NCBI RefSeq assembly: GCF_030409805.1
Contig: NZ_JAUFQP010000010.1
Coordinates: 749,001-813,000, forward strand
DNA: 64,000 nucleotides
Reading direction: 5' to 3'
From: Algibacter miyuki
GTDB taxonomy: Bacteria > Bacteroidota > Bacteroidia > Flavobacteriales > Flavobacteriaceae
The notes below the pieces were generated by a model that made no database searches, had not been told where the DNA came from, and saw nothing but the letters and a program-made list of their open reading frames with translations. Each line of letters opens with the position of its first letter. Positions within the stretch are counted from its first letter, which is position 1. Below are positions 8,774 through 17,883 of the stretch, piece by piece. A program made the position numbers and the translations under genes.

Positions 8774-9270
8774 CTTTAGGCGGCGGGTGCCATTGGTGTA
8801 CCGAAGCTGTTTTTCAATCATTAAAAGGTGTCAATAAGGTTGAGCAAGGTTACGTGGCTTCCCATGGAATAAATTCTAATTTTTCCGAAGCCGTAATTGT
8901 TCATTTTCAACCGGAGAAAATCAGCCTAAAAACATTAATAGAGGTTCATTTATTAACACATAAAAGCACGAGTAATCACTCGATGCGTATTAAATATAGA
9001 TCGGCTATTTATACGTTTTCCGAAGTACAACAAAAAGAAGCCTTATCTTTATTAGATGAATTTAAATCGAAAAGTGATTCTAACATAATAACACAAGTGT
9101 ATCCTTTTTCAGCATTTGAACCGTCGCGAAATGAAATTCAGAATTATTATCGGCAAAATCCTGAAAAACCATTTTGCAAACAATTTATTAATCCGAAATT
9201 ACAACTTCTTTTACAGCACTTTTCAAACTATGTAAACGAAGACAATATAAAACATACAGACCAAAAATGA
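8752..9270 (+). CDS. Divergent peptide-methionine sulfoxide reductase (MsrA-like)
   Basis: A 172-residue MsrA-fold protein. The catalytic motif is [12 protein letters not shown] (Cys13), where canonical MsrA has GCFWxxE; the Phe that shapes the methyl pocket is His. SEAVIVHF keeps the catalytic Glu and [12 protein letters not shown] keeps tyrosines of the active site, but the usual HDPTQLNRQGxDxGTQYRS stretch is eroded to [15 protein letters not shown]. It has no signal peptide. Overlaps the glutaredoxin-like gene by 22 nt and the OsmC fusion by 4 nt (ATGA). A canonical msrA lies at 37378. Confidence 0.78.
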   Translation: MDRKTKIALGGGCHWCTEAVFQSLKGVNKVEQGYVASHGINSNFSEAVIVHFQPEKISLKTLIEVHLLTHKSTSNHSMRIKYRSAIYTFSEVQQKEALSLLDEFKSKSDSNIITQVYPFSAFEPSRNEIQNYYRQNPEKPFCKQFINPKLQLLLQHFSNYVNEDNIKHTDQK

Positions 9271-10484
9271 AAAGCACAAAACTACAAATAGAAAACAAAG
9301 ATGGCATAGCATTACAAGCTTATCTAGAATTACCTGCCAACCAAAAACCCAATTATTACGCCATATTTGCGCACTGTTTTACATGTACAAGTTCTTTAAG
9401 TGCGGTAAAAAACATTAGTCGCGCCCTAACCAATCATGGTTTTGGAGTAGTTCGATTCGATTTTACAGGTTTAGGGAAAAGCGAAGGCGATTTTGCAGAT
9501 AGTCATTTTTCGGCTAATGTAAACGATTTAATTGCGGTAAGCGAATACATGGCATCCAATTACGAAGCACCTTCCCTATTAGTCGGACACTCGTTAGGTG
9601 GTGCGGCTGTAATTTCGGCAGCAGCAAAGCTAGACAATGTTAAAGCCGTTGCCACCATTGGTGCGCCCGCCACAGTGGACCATGTAACACATTTATTCTC
9701 GCATAGCATAGACGATCTTGAGGAAAAAGGCCCTACAAAAGTCAATATTGGAGGTCGTCCTTTTAAAATTGACAAAGCTTTTATTGAAGATTTTGGCAAA
9801 ACCGATTTACCTACTGTAGTAAAAAATCTAAGAAAGCCCATTTTAATAATGCATTCGCCCACAGATACTATTGTGGGTATTAAAAATGCGGAACAAATTT
9901 ATCACCAAGCCCATCACCCGAAAAGTTTTGTTACCTTAGATCAAGCCGACCATTTACTAAGCAATACTAGAGATAGTAATTATGCTGGAAATTTAATTGG
10001 TACTTGGGTACAGCGCTATTTTCCGACGAAGGAAAATATAATGCTAGACCCTAATAATGAACAATTGGTTGGACATTTAAACTTAGTGGAAGATAATTTC
10101 ACCACCTCTATTCAAACTAAGAATCATAGTTTAATTGCAGATGAACCTGCTTCCGTAGGTGGCAACGATTTTGGTCCATCGCCATACGAATACTTAAATG
10201 CCGCATTAGTAGCTTGCACGGCAATGACTTTAAAAATGTATGCGGAACGTAAAAAATGGGATTTACAAGAAGTTTTCGTGTATGTTACCCATGCCAGAAA
10301 ACATAGCGACGATTTAGGTATTGAAACAGATACCCCAACCCGTTTAGATTTTATTAGTAAGAAACTGAAATTTGTTGGAGACTTGGACGATAAGCAAAAA
10401 GAGAAACTAAAAGAAATAGCCTCAAAATGCCCAGTACATAAAACATTAGCTAGTGAAGTTGTTTTTGAAACTAGTATAATTTAA
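9267..10484 (+). CDS. Bifunctional alpha/beta hydrolase - OsmC family protein
   Basis: A 405-residue fusion. The N-terminal half is an alpha/beta hydrolase ([12 protein letters not shown], nucleophile elbow VGHSLGGAA, then HSPTDTIVG and a HLLSN segment carrying the probable Asp and His). The C-terminal 135 residues form an OsmC/Ohr-type domain with both redox cysteines ([16 protein letters not shown] and SKCPVHKTL). OsmC proteins reduce organic hydroperoxides; the hydrolase partner is unexplained. It starts inside the MsrA-like stop (ATGA), so all three redox genes are translationally coupled. Confidence 0.92.
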   Translation: MKSTKLQIENKDGIALQAYLELPANQKPNYYAIFAHCFTCTSSLSAVKNISRALTNHGFGVVRFDFTGLGKSEGDFADSHFSANVNDLIAVSEYMASNYEAPSLLVGHSLGGAAVISAAAKLDNVKAVATIGAPATVDHVTHLFSHSIDDLEEKGPTKVNIGGRPFKIDKAFIEDFGKTDLPTVVKNLRKPILIMHSPTDTIVGIKNAEQIYHQAHHPKSFVTLDQADHLLSNTRDSNYAGNLIGTWVQRYFPTKENIMLDPNNEQLVGHLNLVEDNFTTSIQTKNHSLIADEPASVGGNDFGPSPYEYLNAALVACTAMTLKMYAERKKWDLQEVFVYVTHARKHSDDLGIETDTPTRLDFISKKLKFVGDLDDKQKEKLKEIASKCPVHKTLASEVVFETSII

Positions 10485-10512
10485 CAAAGCTAACTGAACA
10501 ATAATAAATACT

Positions 10513-10566
10513 AAGAGCGATAACATTCAAATGATTAACTTCTGAATATTATCGCTCTTTTATTTT
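10513..10566 (+). terminator. Terminator after the redox operon
   Basis: The perfect 11-bp stem AAGAGCGATAA / TTATCGCTCTT is followed by T-rich sequence. It may also serve the convergent Nudix gene. Confidence 0.75.
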
Positions 10567-10586
10567 AAATAAAGTTTTCTTTCAAC

Positions 10587-11168
10587 CTAAAATAACAATT
10601 TGATATTAGGATAAGAATTTTCTAAAGCCTTAGCTGTTTTCTTTTTACCAAGCCATTTCACTTTAGTAATCCCTTCCTTTTTCTGTGGTTTTAAGTCGCC
10701 CGTAAAACTAGTTTTCATTTCAAACCAATAGGTCACCTTTATTTTATAACGTCCGTTTCTTTTAAAAATATGGTAAGTTGTTTCAAGAGGTTTAACAATC
10801 TCTAAACCTTCAACTTTAGTTTCTTCCTCAACTTCACGAATGGCAGTCTCTTCAATAGTTTCACCATCTTCAGCTTTTCCTTTAGGTAAATCCCATTTAT
10901 CATTTCGGTAAATAAATAGTACTTTTCCTTCATCATTATAAACTTTTCCTCCGCCAGCAACCACATTAGGTAGCTTTTTCAAAAACTTACTAAGTAATTT
11001 ACTTTCATTTTTATGCGTAAGTCTAACTTCTTGTAAATCGGTTTTATTCAATTTTCGAATCGCGCGATAAAGCAAAACCCGTTTAAGCTTGTATGTTTTA
11101 TAGCCTTCACCCTTTTCTGTATTTGTTGTTAATACAATAGGTTTATTATTTACAAAAATCTTATGCAT
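10587..11168 (-). CDS. Nudix hydrolase
   Basis: A 193-residue protein with a Nudix box at about residues 97-119 (G-KAEDG-E-TIEETAI-REVEEE-T-K-V). The usual Gly near the end of the box is Lys, but all catalytic Glu positions are present. About 60 N-terminal residues precede the domain (MHKIFVNNKPIVL). The substrate cannot be told. Divergent from pyrE across a 130-bp AT-rich spacer, an arrangement I recall as common in this family. Confidence 0.88.
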   Translation of the reverse strand: MHKIFVNNKPIVLTTNTEKGEGYKTYKLKRVLLYRAIRKLNKTDLQEVRLTHKNESKLLSKFLKKLPNVVAGGGKVYNDEGKVLFIYRNDKWDLPKGKAEDGETIEETAIREVEEETKVEGLEIVKPLETTYHIFKRNGRYKIKVTYWFEMKTSFTGDLKPQKKEGITKVKWLGKKKTAKALENSYPNIKLLF

Positions 11169-11286
11169 AGTTAGATTCGTTTATTTTGATATGGTAAAAA
11201 TATCATTTTTACTCACAATCTAGTTGTTGTTGAAAAAAAAATTTTTTATTCCATTTACAACTTTAAAATAAAAGCAAATTTATCCG

Positions 11287-11294
11287 TAATTTTA
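11287..11294 (+). promoter_or_regulatory. Possible -7 box of pyrE
   Basis: TAATTTTA matches TAnnTTTG at 7 of 8 positions and ends 4 nt before the ATG, which would make the mRNA practically leaderless. Confidence 0.3.
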
Positions 11295-11298
11295 CAGC

Positions 11299-11943
11299 AT
11301 GATATTTAACAAAGAAACTGCCAAAAAAACAGCCGAAGTTTTATTGCAAGTTAACGCCATAAAACTAAGTCCGAATGAACCTTTTACTTGGGCTTCTGGC
11401 TGGAAATCTCCAATTTATTGCGACAATCGCATCATTTTATCATATCCATCAATCCGTAATTATGTGAGCCAAACTATGGCAAAACATATTGAGGAAAAAT
11501 ATGGAAAACCAGACGTTATTGCTGGTGTTGCCACTGGCGCTATTGGTATAGGTATGTTGGTTGCCCAAGTATTGGGTTTACCTTTTATTTATGTGAGACC
11601 AGATGCTAAAGGGCACGGACGCAAAAACCAAATTGAAGGCCATATTGAAAGCGGACAAACTGTTGTTGTTGTTGAAGATTTAATTAGCACCGGCAAAAGT
11701 AGTTTAAACGCCGTAAAAGCACTTAAAGAAGCCGATATAAAAGTGAAAGGCATGGTTGCTATTTTTACATATGGTTTTGATGTGGCTGCCAAAAACTTTG
11801 AAACAGAAAATATTACTTTAAACACCTTGAGTAATTACGAAAATCTACTGGAACAAGCCTTAGACACCAACTATATTGCTGAAAAAGAATTAAAAACTTT
11901 ATCGGAATGGAATTCCAATCCTAGTGAATGGAATGCTATTTGA
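11299..11943 (+). CDS. pyrE: Orotate phosphoribosyltransferase
   Basis: Converts orotate and PRPP to orotidine 5'-phosphate in pyrimidine synthesis. The 214 residues carry FTWASGWKSPIYCDNR (substrate loop near the N-terminus), RPDAKGHGRKNQIEG (flexible catalytic loop) and the PRPP-binding motif VVVVEDLISTGKS. Length is normal. The ATG lies 4 nt downstream of a -7-like box. The SRPBCC gene follows in the same direction after an 82-nt gap. Confidence 0.96.
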   Translation: MIFNKETAKKTAEVLLQVNAIKLSPNEPFTWASGWKSPIYCDNRIILSYPSIRNYVSQTMAKHIEEKYGKPDVIAGVATGAIGIGMLVAQVLGLPFIYVRPDAKGHGRKNQIEGHIESGQTVVVVEDLISTGKSSLNAVKALKEADIKVKGMVAIFTYGFDVAAKNFETENITLNTLSNYENLLEQALDTNYIAEKELKTLSEWNSNPSEWNAI

Positions 11944-12025
11944 TATAAACAGGTTAATTGTTAGACTGTAAAATCTTTTTTTTAACGAGTAACAGCCCAA
12001 CTTAACCGAACATAAAACATATATA

Positions 12026-12421
12026 ATGAATTTAGAATCTCCAAAAGTTAACGTTAGCAAATCGCCTCAAGAAGTTTTTAGCTTTTTAGCAGACGTAAAA
12101 AACTTTGAATCTTTAATGCCTGAAAACATTAGTAAATTTGAAGTTTTAGGTAACGATAAATTTCTTTTTGCTTTAAAAGGCATGCCAGAAATTATTTTAG
12201 AAAAAAAGGAAGTTATTCCTCCAAATAAAATTGTTTTAGGTGCCGCAGGCGGAAAATTAGATTTTTCTTTAATTGGTAATATTGTTGAAACTGCAGACGG
12301 AAATAGCGATGTGCATTTATCGTTTTCGGGCGATTTCAACCCTATGATGGCTATGATGATTAAAGGCCCAATTACCAATTTTATTAAAACCTTAGTGAAT
12401 AATATGCCTAAAGCCATTTAG
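12026..12421 (+). CDS. SRPBCC family protein
   Basis: A 131-residue START/Bet v1-fold protein: the opening strand-helix pattern (SPKVNVSKSPQEVFSFLADVKNFESLMPENI) and a C-terminal long helix (MMAMMIKGPITNFIKTLVNNMP) are typical of SRPBCC ligand-binding domains. No catalytic residues or ligand can be assigned. It lies between pyrE and birA and ends 10 nt from the convergent birA stop. The placement suggests a housekeeping role, otherwise unknown. Confidence 0.82.
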   Translation: MNLESPKVNVSKSPQEVFSFLADVKNFESLMPENISKFEVLGNDKFLFALKGMPEIILEKKEVIPPNKIVLGAAGGKLDFSLIGNIVETADGNSDVHLSFSGDFNPMMAMMIKGPITNFIKTLVNNMPKAI

Positions 12422-12431
12422 AGCAAAAGTA

Positions 12432-13163
12432 TTAGTACAATAGCGAAATTTCTTTTAAATCGAATACTTTTAAAATATCGTCTTCGAGCAAAACTTGAAG
12501 TTTCCCATCGTTGGAAACCCCTTTTATAAAACCAGAAAACATCAAACCTTCAGCATTTTTAAATGTTGAAGGTTTATTTTTTCGGAACAAATGAGTTTCA
12601 TAAGTAGATTTTAAAAATTCTAAATTTCCGGTTTGTAAAATTTCAAAATAATATTTCAAATTTAAAACCACTGCAAGTAACACTTCATCTAAAACAAAAA
12701 CCTTTCCCGAAATCAATTTTAAAGACGAAGCTTGAGGTAAATTATCGAACTCCGTTTGGTTTACATTTAATCCAATTCCGATTATTGAGGCTTGTAACTG
12801 ACTTTGTTTTATGACATTTTCAATTAAAACACCACAAATTTTCTTATTCTCTGACAAAATGTCGTTAGGCCATTTTATACTTATTTTGGGTATTGCCAAC
12901 TCCTGCAACGTTTTTAACACTGCCAAAGCGGTTACCATACTGATATAAAAACTATGCTCTACATGGATTCCCGAAACATCCTTGAAGCAACTAAAGGTAA
13001 GGTTTTTGGAAGATTCCGAAGCCCAAACAGTTCCCATTTGCCCACGACCTAAGGTTTGGTTTTTAGTTGAAATTATAGTAAAATCTTCCACAATGTCTTG
13101 GCTAATTAATTCGCGTAAATAGCTGTTTGTAGAATTGGTGGCATCAAGTTTGATTATTCGCAT
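12432..13163 (-). CDS. birA: Biotin--[acetyl-CoA-carboxylase] ligase
   Basis: Attaches biotin to acetyl-CoA carboxylase through biotinyl-AMP. The 243 residues carry the loop GRGQMGTVWASE (canonical GRGRxGRxW, with Arg to Gln and Arg to Thr changes), KWPNDI and KICGVLIEN. There is no N-terminal helix-turn-helix, so this is the catalytic-only class II form that does not regulate transcription. Divergent from rsfS. Confidence 0.94.
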   Translation of the reverse strand: MRIIKLDATNSTNSYLRELISQDIVEDFTIISTKNQTLGRGQMGTVWASESSKNLTFSCFKDVSGIHVEHSFYISMVTALAVLKTLQELAIPKISIKWPNDILSENKKICGVLIENVIKQSQLQASIIGIGLNVNQTEFDNLPQASSLKLISGKVFVLDEVLLAVVLNLKYYFEILQTGNLEFLKSTYETHLFRKNKPSTFKNAEGLMFSGFIKGVSNDGKLQVLLEDDILKVFDLKEISLLY

Positions 13164-13229
13164 AAGGAAGTTATTGTAATACTCTGAAATCTTATGATTA
13201 TTTTAAAGGATAAAGAACTAAAAAAATAA

Positions 13230-13237
13230 TAACTTTG
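13230..13237 (+). promoter_or_regulatory. -7 box of the rsfS-ftsH operon
   Basis: TAACTTTG is an exact TAnnTTTG match 19 nt before the rsfS ATG. No convincing -33 box was found. Confidence 0.55.
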
Positions 13238-13256
13238 CACAAATTAAATAAATTTA

Positions 13257-13628
13257 ATGGCGAAACAAAATATAAACACAGACCAATTAATAGCGACCAT
13301 ACTTAGTGGTATTGAAGACGTTAAAGGAAAAGAAATAAATATACTAGATTTAAGAGAAATTGAAAACACGGTTTGTGATTACTTTATTGTTTGCGAGGGA
13401 ACTTCAAACACTCAAGTATCCGCTATAGTAAATTCGGTTCAGAAAAAAGTTAGCAAAGAACTTAAAGATAATCCTTGGCACACTGAAGGCGCTGATAATG
13501 CGGAATGGGTGTTGATTGATTACGTTAATGTTGTAGTGCATGTTTTCCAAAAACAAATTAGAGAATATTACGACATCGAGAGTCTTTGGGGTGATGCAAA
13601 AATGACCAAAATCGAAACGAGTTACTAA
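13257..13628 (+). CDS. rsfS: Ribosome silencing factor RsfS
   Basis: Binds ribosomal protein L14 and blocks joining of the subunits in starving cells. The 123 residues match the RsfS/Iojap pattern: DLREIENTVCDYFIVCEGTSNTQVSAIV, NPWHTEGADNAEWVLIDYVNVVVHVF and the C-terminal REYYDIESLWGDA. It precedes ftsH by 9 nt and is expected to be in the same transcript. Confidence 0.95.
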   Translation: MAKQNINTDQLIATILSGIEDVKGKEINILDLREIENTVCDYFIVCEGTSNTQVSAIVNSVQKKVSKELKDNPWHTEGADNAEWVLIDYVNVVVHVFQKQIREYYDIESLWGDAKMTKIETSY

Positions 13629-13637
13629 AACACAGAC

Positions 13638-15587
13638 ATGGCAGACGACAAAAAAAACACAAAGGATAAAAAGCCTAAGTTTAGCCCGTATTGGATTTAC
13701 GGTATAATTATAGCACTTTTTTTAGGATTTCAAGTATTTAGTGGTGCAAGCTATCAAGAAGGTAACTTAACAACACCATCAGATTTTTTCAAATTCTTGA
13801 AAGATGGCGATGTGGCTCGCGTTGATATTGTAAAAAACACACGCGTAGCAAAAGTTTACTTAACTAAAGGTGCCGAGGCTAAAGACATTCATAAAAATGC
13901 AGTGCCTCAAACTTTTATTCCTTCTGCAACAAAATTACCGAATTATAAATTTGAATTTGGTGACTTACAGAACTTTGAAAACGAATTAAATGAAGCTACT
14001 GCAGATTTAACTACAAAACCTGTGGTTAAATTTGATACCGAAACAAACGATTGGAGTAATTTACTTATGGGTATTTTACCTTTTATTTTACTTATTGGTG
14101 TTTGGGTATTTATTATGCGTAGAATGTCTGGTGGTGCCGGTGGCGGAGCAGGCGGACAAATTTTCAACATAGGAAAATCTAAAGCTAAACTTTTTGACGA
14201 AAATACAGAAGTTAAAACAACTTTTAAAGATGTTGCAGGTTTAGAAGGAGCTAAAGAAGAAGTACAAGAAATTGTAGATTTCCTTAAATTCCCTGAAAAA
14301 TACACAACATTAGGTGGTAAAATACCAAAAGGAGCTCTACTTGTAGGACCTCCAGGAACAGGAAAAACCTTATTAGCTAAAGCTGTTGCTGGTGAAGCTA
14401 AAGTGCCATTTTTCTCTTTATCAGGTTCTGATTTTGTTGAAATGTTTGTTGGTGTAGGTGCATCTCGTGTTAGAGATTTATTTAAACAAGCAAAAGAAAA
14501 ATCGCCTTCTATTATTTTTATAGATGAAATTGATGCTATTGGTCGCGCTAGAGGCAAAAACGCCATGTCTGGAAGTAATGATGAACGTGAAAACACGTTA
14601 AACCAATTACTAACGGAAATGGATGGTTTTGGTACCAACACAAACGTTATTGTTATTGCAGCAACCAACAGAGCCGATATTTTAGATAAAGCCTTAATGC
14701 GTGCAGGACGTTTTGATAGACAAATTTTTGTTGATTTACCTAACTTAAACGAACGTAAAGCTATTTTTGAAGTTCACCTTAGACCACTTAAAAAAGCGCC
14801 AGGTTTAGATATCGAATTCTTATCTAAACAAACGCCAGGTTTCTCTGGAGCCGATATCGCTAACTTATGTAACGAAGCCGCTTTAATTGCTGCACGAACA
14901 AATAAAAAAGCTGTTGAGAAACAAGATTTCTTAGACGCTGTAGATAGAATTATTGGAGGTTTAGAACGCAGAAGTAACTTATTTTCTGTTGAAGAAAAAC
15001 GCACCATCGCTTATCACGAAGCAGGTCATGCTGTTGTAAGTTGGTTCTTAGAACATGCCGATCCGTTGGTAAAAGTAACTATTGTACCTCGTGGCCGATC
15101 GTTAGGTGCTGCATGGTATTTACCGCAAGAAGCCTACATTACAAGAACAAATAAATTTCTTGATGAAATTTGTGTTACAATGGGCGGAAGAGCTGCTGAA
15201 AAAATTATTTTTGATGAAATTTCTACGGGTGCCTTAGGCGATTTAGAAAGCGTTACCAAAAAAGCGAAAGCCATGGTAATGATTTACGGCCTGAACGAAA
15301 AGGTTGGAAACATTACATATTATGATCCGGCTGGAGAAAGTGGTTTTGTAAAACCATACTCTGAAAAAACAGCAGAACTTATTGATAATGAGATTAAAGA
15401 CATTATCGAAGTTCAATATCAAAGAGCCGTTGAATTATTATCTTCTAAGAAAGATTTATTAGACAAATTAGCTCAGAGATTAATTGAAAGAGAAGTGATA
15501 TTTAAAGACGATTTAGAAGAGTTATTAGGAATCTCTCCTTTTAAGAAGAGCCCAGCAATAATCGCTAAAACGGAAGAAGAAGAATAA
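13638..15587 (+). CDS. ftsH: ATP-dependent zinc metalloprotease FtsH
   Basis: A membrane-bound AAA+ protease that removes damaged membrane proteins and regulatory proteins. The 649 residues have two membrane segments (about 17-35 and 145-165) around a periplasmic domain, a glycine-rich linker (GGAGGGAGGQ), Walker A GPPGTGKT (about 236-243), Walker B IIFIDEID, the second region of homology (ATNRADILDKALMRAGRFDRQ) and the zinc site HEAGH (about 460-464), with the third ligand in LGDLESV. Translated just after rsfS. Confidence 0.98.
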   Translation: MADDKKNTKDKKPKFSPYWIYGIIIALFLGFQVFSGASYQEGNLTTPSDFFKFLKDGDVARVDIVKNTRVAKVYLTKGAEAKDIHKNAVPQTFIPSATKLPNYKFEFGDLQNFENELNEATADLTTKPVVKFDTETNDWSNLLMGILPFILLIGVWVFIMRRMSGGAGGGAGGQIFNIGKSKAKLFDENTEVKTTFKDVAGLEGAKEEVQEIVDFLKFPEKYTTLGGKIPKGALLVGPPGTGKTLLAKAVAGEAKVPFFSLSGSDFVEMFVGVGASRVRDLFKQAKEKSPSIIFIDEIDAIGRARGKNAMSGSNDERENTLNQLLTEMDGFGTNTNVIVIAATNRADILDKALMRAGRFDRQIFVDLPNLNERKAIFEVHLRPLKKAPGLDIEFLSKQTPGFSGADIANLCNEAALIAARTNKKAVEKQDFLDAVDRIIGGLERRSNLFSVEEKRTIAYHEAGHAVVSWFLEHADPLVKVTIVPRGRSLGAAWYLPQEAYITRTNKFLDEICVTMGGRAAEKIIFDEISTGALGDLESVTKKAKAMVMIYGLNEKVGNITYYDPAGESGFVKPYSEKTAELIDNEIKDIIEVQYQRAVELLSSKKDLLDKLAQRLIEREVIFKDDLEELLGISPFKKSPAIIAKTEEEE

Positions 15588-15627
15588 ATAAGGATATACA
15601 AAATATAAATTTTGTTAAGCTTTTTGT

Positions 15628-15668
15628 AAAAATCTTAAATTAATCGTATGGTTAGTTTAAGATTTTTT
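15628..15668 (+). terminator. Terminator after ftsH
   Basis: The perfect 12-bp stem AAAAATCTTAAA / TTTAAGATTTTT with a 16-nt loop. Its T run merges into the -7 box of the next operon. Confidence 0.65.
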
Positions 15669-15675
15669 ATATTTG
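15668..15675 (+). promoter_or_regulatory. -7 box of the LUD-cdsA-psd-ACBP operon
   Basis: TATATTTG, an exact consensus match, starts on the last T of the ftsH terminator. The leader is about 35 nt. Confidence 0.5.
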
Positions 15676-15714
15676 AGAAATCCCAAAGAAAAATAGTTAA
15701 TTGCACACAGCTAA

Positions 15715-16323
15715 ATGAGTCTTTTTAGAAAACTTTTTGGTTTAAAACCTGATAAGAAATCAGAGGAACTAGAATCAACAGACCGCGGCAGATATATGCC
15801 AGAAGTAAAGCTGCCCATAGACGAAAAGTTTACTATAAACTTTAAAGCTAATGGCGGAAAATTTCTGTATTGCGAAAATATATCTGAAGTTTACCAAAAT
15901 CTTCAAAATATCATTGAAGAGAACGCTTGGGTCTCTAAAAACGTACTATTATTAGATGAAAATTTAAAAGACCAATTTAAAGGCGAGCAATTAAATTCTA
16001 CACGGGTGATTAGCGATGCGACCTATTTTTTAACAACTTGTGAAAACTTGATTGCTAACGATGGTTCTTTACTTATTTCTTCAAATCAAATTTTTGAAAA
16101 AAAATTAATAGAACTCCCTTTAAACTTTGTAGTATTCGGGACTACGAGCCAAATTGTTGAAAATATAGGCGAAGGTTTAAGAGGCATAAAAAACAACAAC
16201 CGAACTAAAATACCTACTAATATTACCACCATAAAACATTTTAAATCTCAAGACGACAAAGATTTTTTAACTTATGGTAGTAGCTCCAAAAACTTATATT
16301 TATTACTTTTAGAAGATTTATAA
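15715..16323 (+). CDS. LUD domain protein (LutC/YkgG-like)
   Basis: A 202-residue protein with the LUD fold pattern: LYCENISEVYQNLQNIIEENAW, then DATYFLTTCENLIANDGSLLISSNQ and PLNFVVFGTTSQIVENIGEGLRGI, the nucleotide/sugar-phosphate-isomerase-like core of LutC. LutC supports lactate oxidation with LutA and LutB, but no lutAB is present and the N-terminus (SLFRKLFGLKPDKK) is different, so a lactate role is doubtful. It leads the cdsA-psd operon; the link to lipid synthesis is positional only. Confidence 0.82.
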   Translation: MSLFRKLFGLKPDKKSEELESTDRGRYMPEVKLPIDEKFTINFKANGGKFLYCENISEVYQNLQNIIEENAWVSKNVLLLDENLKDQFKGEQLNSTRVISDATYFLTTCENLIANDGSLLISSNQIFEKKLIELPLNFVVFGTTSQIVENIGEGLRGIKNNNRTKIPTNITTIKHFKSQDDKDFLTYGSSSKNLYLLLLEDL

Positions 16324-16412
16324 GTTACACCATCTATGATTAAAACATTAATCGTACAAACCAAACCTCAACCAGGAGCTGCTTGTATTTACATTAAAAC
16401 TAACAACTAACC

Positions 16413-17234
16413 ATGAAAGAAACTCTCATCCGATCGCTTTCAGGCTTACTTTATGTTGTTATACTTATAGCATGTTTACAATTTGAATACGCCATTACCG
16501 TACTTTTATTCGTTTTTGGTATCATCAGTATTCAAGAATTTAAAAAATTAACGCAGCTTAAAAGTAACATTCCATACCTTATATTTATTGTACTTTATGG
16601 TTTAATAGCTTATTACAAACTCTTTAAACTAGACTTAGAAGCAGCAAACGATGCCATTCAGGTACTTACAGTCCTTACTATTTTTGTGCTTCTTTTTTTA
16701 ATAAGAGATTTGTTCTCAAAAAAAATCATTCCTTTATTTAGTTCTAAGCGTTTTTTACTCACGACCTTCTACATTACAAGCGGTTTTATATTCTTGTTTT
16801 TAATTGCTAATTATTATGAAGACTACAACCCTAACATTTTATTAGGTGGTTTTATATTAGTTTGGGTGAATGATACTTTTGCGTATTTAGTGGGAAAAAA
16901 CTTTGGAAAACAGAAGCTTTTTGAAAAAATTTCACCTAAAAAAACAGTAGAAGGCTTTCTTGGCGGACTGTTTTTTGCCTGTGTAGCCAGTTATTTTATT
17001 GCTAATTACACAGAAATTCTAAACTCTACATATTGGCTTATTTTAAGCATAATCATCAGTGTATTCGGTACTTTAGGCGATTTAATCGAATCGAAATTTA
17101 AGCGTCAAGCCCAAGTAAAAGACAGTGGAACTATTATGCCTGGCCATGGAGGGCTCTTAGATCGCTTAGATAGTATTATATTTGCAGCACCTTTTATATA
17201 TTTGTTTTTAAGAATTTTGCACTATGTTTCATAA
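16413..17234 (+). CDS. cdsA: Phosphatidate cytidylyltransferase
   Basis: An integral membrane enzyme making CDP-diacylglycerol from CTP and phosphatidate, the branch point of phospholipid synthesis. The 273 residues have about seven to eight membrane segments and the C-terminal signature in LGDLIESKFKRQAQVKDSGTIMPGHGGLLDRLDS. It overlaps psd by 11 nt, so the two lipid enzymes are translationally coupled. Confidence 0.95.
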   Translation: MKETLIRSLSGLLYVVILIACLQFEYAITVLLFVFGIISIQEFKKLTQLKSNIPYLIFIVLYGLIAYYKLFKLDLEAANDAIQVLTVLTIFVLLFLIRDLFSKKIIPLFSSKRFLLTTFYITSGFIFLFLIANYYEDYNPNILLGGFILVWVNDTFAYLVGKNFGKQKLFEKISPKKTVEGFLGGLFFACVASYFIANYTEILNSTYWLILSIIISVFGTLGDLIESKFKRQAQVKDSGTIMPGHGGLLDRLDSIIFAAPFIYLFLRILHYVS

Positions 17235-17883
17235 AGAAGGAAATAAAATTATCCTAATCACGCTCATCGTAGTTGTGGCCTTATTTTTATTAATTGATGG
17301 TTTTATTGCTATTTACTGGCTTAGAACCTTATTAATGATTACTGTATTGGCTTTTTTAATCATCATCCTTCAATTTTTCAGAAACCCAAAACGCCACACC
17401 ACGTTAGACACTAAAAATGTTGTATCTCCAGTTGATGGTAAAGTTGTGGTTATTGAAGAAGTTTTTGAAAAAGAATATTTCAAAGAAAAACGATTACAGG
17501 TTAGCGTTTTCATGTCGCCAATAAATGTACACGTAACACGTTACCCTATCGGTGGAAATGTTGTTTTCAGCAAGTACCATCCAGGAAAGTTTTTAGTAGC
17601 ATGGCACCCAAAAGCTAGTGAAGAAAACGAACGTACAACCGTTGTGGTAGAAAACGAAACTTACGGCAAAGTATTATACCGTCAAATTGCGGGAGCTTTA
17701 GCCAAACGTATAGTAAATTACGCTAAAGTAGATGATAAAGCAATACAAGGTGCCGACTCTGGATTTATAAAATTTGGTTCAAGAGTTGATTTATTCTTAC
17801 CTTTGGACACTAAAATTAAAGTAGAACTTAACCAAAAAGTTCGCGGAGGCGAAAGTGTTATTGCAGAAGTTAATGATAAATAA
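17224..17883 (+). CDS. psd: Phosphatidylserine decarboxylase-related protein (short, archaeal type)
   Basis: Makes phosphatidylethanolamine from phosphatidylserine using a pyruvoyl group formed by self-cleavage. The 219 residues have two N-terminal membrane segments, VVSPVDGKVVVIEEV, FMSPINVHVTRYPIGG, and the maturation site in KFGSRVDLFLP, where the Ser of GS becomes the pyruvoyl. The short length and GSRVD site fit the archaeal-type group. Overlaps cdsA at its 5' end and the ACBP gene at its 3' end. Confidence 0.93.
   Translation: MFHKEGNKIILITLIVVVALFLLIDGFIAIYWLRTLLMITVLAFLIIILQFFRNPKRHTTLDTKNVVSPVDGKVVVIEEVFEKEYFKEKRLQVSVFMSPINVHVTRYPIGGNVVFSKYHPGKFLVAWHPKASEENERTTVVVENETYGKVLYRQIAGALAKRIVNYAKVDDKAIQGADSGFIKFGSRVDLFLPLDTKIKVELNQKVRGGESVIAEVNDK

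Noticed and set aside
13943-14668. 241-codon minus-strand ORF inside ftsH
   Set aside because: Antisense to the conserved AAA+ domain of ftsH; no independent motif or promoter.
16336-16410. 24-codon ORF between the LUD gene and cdsA
   Set aside because: Too short, no promoter or conserved pattern; likely chance in a short gap.
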